10,688 nucleotides of DNA from Blautia glucerasea. Lineage in GTDB: Bacteria > Bacillota > Clostridia > Lachnospirales > Lachnospiraceae. The DNA is taken from the NCBI RefSeq assembly GCF_020537505.1, contig NZ_JAJBMO010000044.1:1-10688 (forward strand), given 5' to 3'. The position numbers were made by a program, and so were the translations under genes. Each line of letters opens with the position of its first letter. Position 1 is the stretch's first letter. The notes under the pieces are model-generated. The model saw only the letters and a list, made by a program, of their open reading frames with translations, was not told where the DNA came from and did not search any database. This document shows, piece after piece, positions 5,494-10,688 of this stretch.

Positions 5494-6564
5494 ATGGAAG
5501 AAAAAGTAAAGGCCTTTCTCCAGCTTGCCACTGAGAAAAAAGCCTCTGACATTTTTATTATTGCAGGTCGTCCCCTTTCTGTAAAAATCGACGGAAAGCT
5601 CTGCACTCTGGAGGGATTTGAGGAACGGCTCATGCCCCCTGAGACAGACGAATTTATCCGGATCATCTACAAGCTTGCCCATGGCCGAAACATCCAGCCT
5701 ATGCTGGAATCCGGAGACGATGACTTCTCCATGGCAATACCCGGACTTTCCCGATTCCGTGTAAATACATACCGCCAGCGTGGTTCTCTTGCTGCTGTCA
5801 TCCGTATCATTGCCTTTAACCTGCCAGATCCCCAGGATCTGCATATTCCACCAGCTGTTATGGAAGCTTCCGATCTCACTAAAGGCATGGTTCTGATCAC
5901 CGGTCCTGCCGGAAGCGGAAAATCCACAACTATGGCCTGCATCATCGACCAGATCAATCATAGCAGGGAAGGACATATCATCACTCTTGAGGATCCTCTG
6001 GAATACCTGCACCGCCATGACAAATGCATTGTCAGCCAGCGTGAGATCTGTACTGATACTGCCAATTATCTGGTTTCCCTGCGCGCTACCCTGCGCCAAA
6101 GCCCGGATGTGATTCTTCTTGGAGAAATGCGTGACCATGAAACCATCCAGACTGCCATGACTGCTGCCGAGACTGGTCATCTCATTCTTTCCAGCCTTCA
6201 TACCACCGGGGCTGCCAATACCATCAGCCGTATTATGGATGTTTTTGAACCAAGTCAGCAGCACCAGATCGCCATTCAGCTTTCCATGGTACTGCAGACT
6301 GTTATTTCCCAGCAGCTGGTACCAGATGTAAATGGACACAATATACCGGTTTTTGAAATTATGAGGCTGACCCCGGCCATCCGAAATATGATCCGGGATA
6401 ATAAGATTTACCAGATTGACGGCGTCATCGCATCCTCGTCACAGGACGACATGCGTTCCATGGATAACAGCCTGCTGCAGCTTTACCGGAACCGCCAGAT
6501 TACCAGGGAAACAGCCCTGAAATATTCTTCCAACCCGGAAATGTTAAAAAGGAAGCTCATGTAA
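5494..6564 (+). CDS. pilT: PilT-type retraction ATPase
   Basis: Cytoplasmic hexameric secretion ATPase of 356 residues, close to the usual PilT length. An N-terminal PAS-like domain (about 1-100, beginning with the typical KASDIFI stretch) precedes the RecA-like core. Walker A GPAGSGKS lies at 137-144 with Lys143. The Asp box is around LEDPLEYL (158-175). Walker B DVILLGEMRD lies at 205-214 with Glu211, and the His box includes His236 in LHTTGA. AIRNMIR (295-301) is the diagnostic PilT C-terminal motif needed for retraction and is absent from PilB/GspE extension motors. PilT normally depolymerises pili by pulling subunits back into the membrane through the PilC platform. The ribosome binding site AAAGGAG (5478-5484) lies in the end of the previous gene. 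It is the last gene of the operon and the only motor in it. Confidence 0.93.
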   Translation: MEEKVKAFLQLATEKKASDIFIIAGRPLSVKIDGKLCTLEGFEERLMPPETDEFIRIIYKLAHGRNIQPMLESGDDDFSMAIPGLSRFRVNTYRQRGSLAAVIRIIAFNLPDPQDLHIPPAVMEASDLTKGMVLITGPAGSGKSTTMACIIDQINHSREGHIITLEDPLEYLHRHDKCIVSQREICTDTANYLVSLRATLRQSPDVILLGEMRDHETIQTAMTAAETGHLILSSLHTTGAANTISRIMDVFEPSQQHQIAIQLSMVLQTVISQQLVPDVNGHNIPVFEIMRLTPAIRNMIRDNKIYQIDGVIASSSQDDMRSMDNSLLQLYRNRQITRETALKYSSNPEMLKRKLM

Positions 6565-6582
6565 CGAGCTTCCTCTTTATTT
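6546..6582. terminator. Bidirectional terminator overlapping the pilT stop codon
   Basis: A perfect nine-base-pair stem (6550-6558 with 6566-6574) has a seven-base loop that contains the TAA stop of pilT (6562-6564). A T-rich tail follows on the plus strand (6574-6582), and an A5 run (6546-6550) gives a T tail on the minus strand. It therefore can end both the rightward operon and the leftward protease gene, whose stop lies about 140 bases away at 6716-6718. Confidence 0.85.
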
Positions 6583-6715
6583 ACTCTGGAAAAGAACTAA
6601 AAGTCTATACTAACATAAGGCCTTGGAGCCTGACACACTGACAAGCTCCATCCTGCGAAGCGAGTGTGAAACATGGGGCGTGTGTTCTATCTCATTTACG
6701 CTATTCTTCAAATTC

Positions 6716-9310
6716 TCAGCGTTTCGTCACAGTCCTAAACGCCTTATATTTACTCTTCACTATGCCAGTAGGTTCTTTTACATAGGCACGCACATAATAC
6801 GTATATTTTTTCCCCTTCTTCACCTTCGTGTCTGTCCAGGAAGAGGTACTGCCCTTCTTAATTGTAGCGGTCAGCGTATATTTGCCGCTTCCAGTTTTTC
6901 GGTAAATATAATAACCATCACATTTTTTCTGCGCTTTCCATTTTATCTTCAATCCCTTTTTCACATTTGATACTGAGGAAATAGTCTGTGTGGACGGCGC
7001 CGACTTATATTTTCCGCTTGACTTATAACTGCTTGCCACAGTTTTTTTATTCACGGTACAGCAGGCTCTTACTGTGTATTCATACACTATGGCTGCTTTG
7101 ATCTTTTTGTCTTTATAAGAGGTAGTCGCAGCCTTTTTTATAGTGGATATTTTCGTCCATTTTCCAGAAGAAGTTTTCCGGTAAACCACATAGCTTTCGG
7201 CTCCAGAGATCTTATTCCAGGAAACAGTGTTATAACCGCCAGAAGAAACTTTCACAGAAACAGACGGTGTGGAAAGTGCTGGTTTCACAGCTCTTTCCAC
7301 GGTAAAACCGGAATATTTCGCAGTTCCGTTTACCATGCTGTAAGCACGAAGCTTATAGGTATATGTAATTCCAGGCTTCACAGTGGTGTCTGTCCATGTA
7401 CTGTAGTTCCAGGACAGGGTTGTCATCTTCTTGTATTCCCCGCCAGATTCTTTCCGGTAGATCTGATAACCGGAAACTCCAGATGCTTTCATCCAGGTCA
7501 GACCGATCCTGTTATAAGCTTTGGCGGATGCCTGCATGGAGGATGGCTTCTGCACCGTTACTACACTGCCAAGGGTTCGTGTATGGGCTTTAATTCTGGC
7601 ACATGCGCTAGGACTGGTCTTGGAAAAATCATTCCAGCCGCTTTTCTCATGATAACAGAAACTCTGGTTTTCCCTCAGATCCGCATTAAATCCCACCCAG
7701 TCATAGGCACTGTTAGTCTCACACAGATAGTCTACAGCGTAAGAGCCTATATTGGTAACTACTACGGAATACAAAGTGCCACTCATCAAATTCACTTCCG
7801 GAACCTTCACGGTAGAAATGCCGGCATGCTCCTGATAAAAGGTAACAGGGCTGCTATAGGCTGGTGTTCCACTCACTGGATTACTCTTATCCTCCAGATT
7901 GGTATAGATCTGAATGCTGTAGGAACCGCCGTCTGTGTAGGTAGCCAGCACCACCTCCCCCAGCGCCTCTCCCTTTCCGTTTCCTGCTTTTGCCTGAAAA
8001 ACATTGGAAACAGAGGAAATCCCACTGCTTCCTGAAGGATACAGTTTTAGTTTGCTCAGCGCACAGGAACCGTCATAGAAATAATTGTTTCTGTACTTCG
8101 GGCTTATAGTAGCTTCTGCAGCCACAATGTTATAGTTGCATTTATTCTGGTAGGAAATGTAGAAGTAACCGCCGTCCCCCCAGTCATCTCCCCAGCTGTT
8201 TCTTGCGATCCATGCTCCATCAGAAGTTACCTCGCTGTCTTCGTTGAAATTTTCCCTGGAAAAATTATCGTCCCAGCCTACCAGTGTCACCGCATGGTTT
8301 ACTCCCGCACTTCCCGGATAACTGTAGGCATACATATGCGGATTGTAATAGCTGTCATACATGCCAAAAGACATGGAAACAGAGCCATATTCTAAGATCA
8401 GGTTCTTAATATTATTTACAGAGTAAGAGGAAAATGCAGCATTTTCCAGGTATGCCGTTGTTTTGTATGCCATGCTGGGATCTGGTACTTTCTCAGAATC
8501 CAGTGTGTGGTCTGCATTGGTCTCATAGGGGACCTGGGACTCCAATGCCATGCCGCTCCAGGTACTTAAAAAGATGGCAGCCAGAGTCTGGTTTCCACCT
8601 TCCCGGTAGGAATGCTGAACCTCGTTCCTATCATTGGCAGTATTTCCCAGCGGGTCGTTCTTTCGGTTTGCAAAAAAGTAGGCCAGATGTTCTTCTGACA
8701 AATCAAAAAGGCCAGCTCCGGCTCTTTTGAAGGATATTTCCAGATTGGCAGCCAGCGTGTACGCCCAGCACATATTGGAGGGCTTCTGGTTGCGGACTGG
8801 AAGAGAAAGACTGCTTCTTGGATCATACCGTGCCGGGTAGGACGCAGCTCTTGCCGCGCCTACACTTCCCGTATCCCCGTTCCCATTGCCAGAAGGAGGA
8901 TCCACATAGCTTAAAAGCTCCAGTTCCCGGATAGGCTCTAACTGGGCTTCGATTTCCTCATCAGTAAGACCATTCTCTTCTATGGAATTATCATCTTCCG
9001 GGGACGGGTCACCGGAATCCAAACTGCTGAATCCAGAAGTCTGTTCCTCAGCTTCTCCGTCAGAAAAGCCATCGTCACCATCGGGAGCCTGAATATCTTC
9101 TGCATCTGAAAACCCATCGGAGGCATCGGCAGAATCAGCAGAGGCAAACGTATCCTGCTGGTCTGTCTCAGTACCACTTTCATTGCTGTCTTCCCATGCG
9201 GTATTTCCATCCACGGAGTCAGTGGCCCAGGCCGGCATTCCGGTGAAAACCAGGGAGCCTGCCAGAAGAAGGCTTAAAACTTCTTTTTTTAACAACTTGT
9301 TATATTTCAT
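6716..9310 (-). CDS. Secreted papain-family (C1A) protease with lectin-like region and three FN3-like repeats
   Basis: Predicted 864-residue exported cysteine protease. A Sec signal peptide ends near AWA (27-29). An acidic Asp/Glu/Ser-rich pro-region (30-150) repeats DGFSD twice. The catalytic domain (about 158-400) has Gln175 (oxyanion), Cys181 in MCWAYT, His339 in NHAVTLVGW and Asn371 in RNSWGDDWGDGGYFYISY, the complete C1A set. A lectin-like domain (about 402-575) follows, as in the C. difficile S-layer protease Cwp84. Three FN3-like repeats then occur (about 586-676, 678-765, 772-862), each with the SGYQIYRK-like strand and increasingly Lys-rich. There is no LPXTG motif, CWB2 repeats or SLH domains, so attachment is probably by the basic C-terminus or absent. 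The start is ATG 9308-9310 with AGGAG five bases upstream. Substrate unknown; surface protein maturation or host-protein degradation are both possible. Confidence 0.92.
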   Translation of the reverse strand: MKYNKLLKKEVLSLLLAGSLVFTGMPAWATDSVDGNTAWEDSNESGTETDQQDTFASADSADASDGFSDAEDIQAPDGDDGFSDGEAEEQTSGFSSLDSGDPSPEDDNSIEENGLTDEEIEAQLEPIRELELLSYVDPPSGNGNGDTGSVGAARAASYPARYDPRSSLSLPVRNQKPSNMCWAYTLAANLEISFKRAGAGLFDLSEEHLAYFFANRKNDPLGNTANDRNEVQHSYREGGNQTLAAIFLSTWSGMALESQVPYETNADHTLDSEKVPDPSMAYKTTAYLENAAFSSYSVNNIKNLILEYGSVSMSFGMYDSYYNPHMYAYSYPGSAGVNHAVTLVGWDDNFSRENFNEDSEVTSDGAWIARNSWGDDWGDGGYFYISYQNKCNYNIVAAEATISPKYRNNYFYDGSCALSKLKLYPSGSSGISSVSNVFQAKAGNGKGEALGEVVLATYTDGGSYSIQIYTNLEDKSNPVSGTPAYSSPVTFYQEHAGISTVKVPEVNLMSGTLYSVVVTNIGSYAVDYLCETNSAYDWVGFNADLRENQSFCYHEKSGWNDFSKTSPSACARIKAHTRTLGSVVTVQKPSSMQASAKAYNRIGLTWMKASGVSGYQIYRKESGGEYKKMTTLSWNYSTWTDTTVKPGITYTYKLRAYSMVNGTAKYSGFTVERAVKPALSTPSVSVKVSSGGYNTVSWNKISGAESYVVYRKTSSGKWTKISTIKKAATTSYKDKKIKAAIVYEYTVRACCTVNKKTVASSYKSSGKYKSAPSTQTISSVSNVKKGLKIKWKAQKKCDGYYIYRKTGSGKYTLTATIKKGSTSSWTDTKVKKGKKYTYYVRAYVKEPTGIVKSKYKAFRTVTKR

Positions 9311-9325
9311 TTTTACTCCTGGTTG

Positions 9326-9346
9326 TCTGGCGATATCAATGCCAGA
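9326..9346 (-). other. Small leader hairpin ahead of the papain-like protease
   Basis: TCTGGC (9326-9331) and GCCAGA (9341-9346) form a six-base stem whose loop contains GATATC. It lies just upstream of the AGGAG site (9316-9320). A nearby ATATCAATATCAT-like stretch (9363-9374) shares the ATATCAAT element found in the loop, so a regulator binding site is possible but unproven. Confidence 0.3.
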
Positions 9347-9389
9347 AAATTAATAAGAGTTAATATCAATATCATCCAAGCGCATTCAT

Positions 9390-9420
9390 ATTATAGCTGC
9401 ATACTGAGTTACATCGTCAA
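9390..9420 (-). promoter_or_regulatory. Probable promoter of the papain-like protease gene
   Basis: On the minus strand a perfect TATAAT (9390-9395) is preceded by TTGACG (9415-9420) with a 19-base spacer, two bases longer than ideal. The expected start near 9383 gives a leader of about 70 bases. The promoter begins only nine bases after the hisC stop codon, and no terminator is visible between them, so some read-through from hisC is possible. Confidence 0.65.
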
Positions 9421-9428
9421 TTACTGTG

Positions 9429-10493
9429 CTATTTCCGGTTTGTGAGATATATTTTTAAAAACTGAATCAATTTCTCCATTTCTTTCTGTGTTCCCACTGT
9501 GATACGCAGATAATTGTCAATCCTTGGTTTCGGGAAATATCTTACATAGATATGTTCTTCCCGGAGTGCCTCAAAAATCTCTTTTGCAGGACAACTGTTG
9601 TGAGATGCAAAAATAAAATTGGTCTTGGAATCCGGAAATGTGAAGCCAAGAGTGGACAGTTCTTTCTTGGTCCATTCTCTTGTGGACATGATCTTCCCGC
9701 ATGTCTCTGTGAAATATGCTTTATCCTGGATTGCAGCCACACCGGTAGCAAGGGTAGTGCGGTCCATGGTGTAGGAGTTAAAGGAATATTTCACGTCGTT
9801 CAGGAATTTGATCAGCTGTGGATTTCCGCAGGCAAAGCCGATACGCATGCCTGCCATGGAACGGGATTTTGAGAAAGTCTGTACAACCAGAAGATTGTCA
9901 TATTTCCCAATCAGTTCCAGGGCTGATTTTGCTCCAAAATCTACGTAAGCTTCGTCTACGATCACGATCACGTCTGGATTATGCTGAATAATTTCTTCGA
10001 TGTCACCAAGTGGAAGTTCTACTCCTGTAGGAGCGTTTGGATTGGGGAAAATGATTCCACCGTTTTCCCCGAAGTAGTCTTCTTTGCGGATGCAGAAGTT
10101 CTCATCAAGAGCTTTGCATTCATATGGTATCCTGAAAAGGTCTGCCCATACGTCGTAGAAAGAATAGGTAATATCGGGGAAAAGGATTGGTTTGTCCGAG
10201 TTAAAGAAGGTGAGGAAGCTCATTGCAAGTACATCGTCTGAGCCCACGCCTACAAATACCTGCTCGTCTTTCAGGCCATAATTCCGGGCAATAGCATGTA
10301 CCAGGCCGCCAGCTGTGGGATCTGGGTAAAGACGGAGTGCATCCGGTTTGATTCCATGTAATGCTTTTTCCACGCCTGGTGCAGGGGGATATGGGTTCTC
10401 GTTGGTATTCAGCTTGATCATGTCGGGCTGATTTGGCTGCTCGCCTGGGGTATAAGGTATTACTTTACGAATGTTTGCTTCCCATGTATTCAT
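9429..10493 (-). CDS. hisC: Histidinol-phosphate aminotransferase
   Basis: Cytoplasmic PLP-dependent class I/II aminotransferase of 354 residues, the usual HisC length. It converts imidazole acetol phosphate and glutamate to histidinol phosphate and 2-oxoglutarate in histidine synthesis. Visible signatures: LNTNENPYPPAPG near the N-terminus (28-40), NPNAPTG (151-157), the cofactor-binding Asp180 and Tyr183 in DEAYVDF, the Schiff-base Lys209 in QTFSKSRSMAGMRIGF, and Arg330 in LRITVGT for substrate carboxylate binding. The start is ATG 10491-10493, because the family begins close to this Met and GAGG lies ahead of it; an in-frame ATG 69 bases upstream sits in the leader. No other his genes are present in the window, so it appears separated from a his operon on this side. 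Related HisC-like enzymes can act on aromatic amino acids or cobalamin precursors, so specificity is probable, not certain. Confidence 0.93.
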   Translation of the reverse strand: MNTWEANIRKVIPYTPGEQPNQPDMIKLNTNENPYPPAPGVEKALHGIKPDALRLYPDPTAGGLVHAIARNYGLKDEQVFVGVGSDDVLAMSFLTFFNSDKPILFPDITYSFYDVWADLFRIPYECKALDENFCIRKEDYFGENGGIIFPNPNAPTGVELPLGDIEEIIQHNPDVIVIVDEAYVDFGAKSALELIGKYDNLLVVQTFSKSRSMAGMRIGFACGNPQLIKFLNDVKYSFNSYTMDRTTLATGVAAIQDKAYFTETCGKIMSTREWTKKELSTLGFTFPDSKTNFIFASHNSCPAKEIFEALREEHIYVRYFPKPRIDNYLRITVGTQKEMEKLIQFLKIYLTNRK

Positions 10494-10582
10494 TTCGGTC
10501 CATCCTCGCTTCTTCGTATTTTTTATTATAGTTTTCCTTTGAAAAAGATCTGTAGTATGCATGTTTCTGTATAGTTATAAGT

Positions 10583-10611
10583 ATTTTACTTTTTTATAGA
10601 AAGTTTGTCAA
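10583..10611 (-). promoter_or_regulatory. Promoter of hisC
   Basis: On the minus strand a perfect TTGACA (10606-10611) and TAAAAT (10583-10588) are separated by 17 bases. Transcription near 10576 gives an 80-base leader. I see no T-box or other recognisable regulatory RNA in it. A second TATAAT (minus strand of about 10525-10530) has no good -35 partner. Confidence 0.75.
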
Positions 10612-10688
10612 ATTATGATTGCCAAGCACCTTATTGCTATTTTGTGGGTTGAAAAGTTCGTCGAAGAGGGACGCATTCGGACAATGGG
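10612..10688. other. Unassigned edge segment
   Basis: This segment upstream of the hisC promoter is noticeably richer in GC than the adjoining leader. It is open in at least one frame on each strand up to the window edge. It may be the end of a gene that is cut by the window or part of a repeated intergenic element. No function can be assigned. Confidence 0.3.

Noticed and set aside
5332..6339. 335-residue minus-strand reading frame
   Set aside because: It lies antisense to pilT, which has every ATPase motif. The minus-strand protein shows no domain and has no ribosome binding site.
6600..6715. Separate terminator for the papain-like protease (GGAGC/GCTCC pairing around 6623-6650)
   Set aside because: It has a short stem, a 15-base loop and no T-run. 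The bidirectional hairpin at 6546-6582 is a much better terminator for this gene.
7583..8035. 150-residue plus-strand reading frame inside the papain-like protease
   Set aside because: It is antisense to the lectin-like region of a clearly coding gene, and no family features are visible.

Overview
The window looks like chromosomal DNA from a gut Clostridia species, most likely Lachnospiraceae. The basis is Gram-positive style ribosome binding sites (AAGGAG-type), sigma-A promoters, moderate GC, a Cwp84-like papain-fold surface protease, a DUF4860 protein and a GEMM-I cyclic-di-GMP riboswitch. The genus cannot be fixed from sequence alone. Eleven features are genes or strong regulatory modules; no rRNA, tRNA, CRISPR or insertion sequence was seen.

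Left part (1-1410, minus strand). A complete control module reads right to left: a near-consensus promoter (1381-1409), a type I c-di-GMP aptamer (1293-1366), an alternative antiterminator/terminator pair (terminator 1202-1234), a secreted or membrane-anchored zinc metallopeptidase of the anthrax-lethal-factor-like (ATLF, PPEP-like) family (84-1124), and a strong terminator (10-55). Predicted base pairing makes this a c-di-GMP OFF switch, the same logic known for the C. difficile Pro-Pro endopeptidase PPEP-1.

Centre (1500-6582, plus strand). A divergent, tightly spaced seven-gene operon encodes a transglutaminase-like lipoprotein, a GspF/PilC platform protein, four small single-pass pilin-like or pilin-associated proteins (one of them DUF4860) and a PilT-type ATPase, ending at a bidirectional terminator that overlaps the last stop codon. 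It looks like a minimal type IV pilus/type II secretion-like machine. No PilB-type extension ATPase and no prepilin peptidase is encoded here.

Right part (6716-10688, minus strand). First comes an 864-residue secreted papain-family protease with an acidic pro-region, a lectin-like region and three fibronectin-III-like repeats. Then comes hisC (histidinol-phosphate aminotransferase) with its own promoter, and a short unexplained edge segment.

The surface theme is consistent: a c-di-GMP-controlled protease, a lipoprotein, an envelope-spanning fibre machine and a second large protease lie side by side. Two of the exported neighbours carry Pro-Pro sites in exposed linkers, which suggests, but does not show, that the ATLF protease could trim or release them when c-di-GMP is low.
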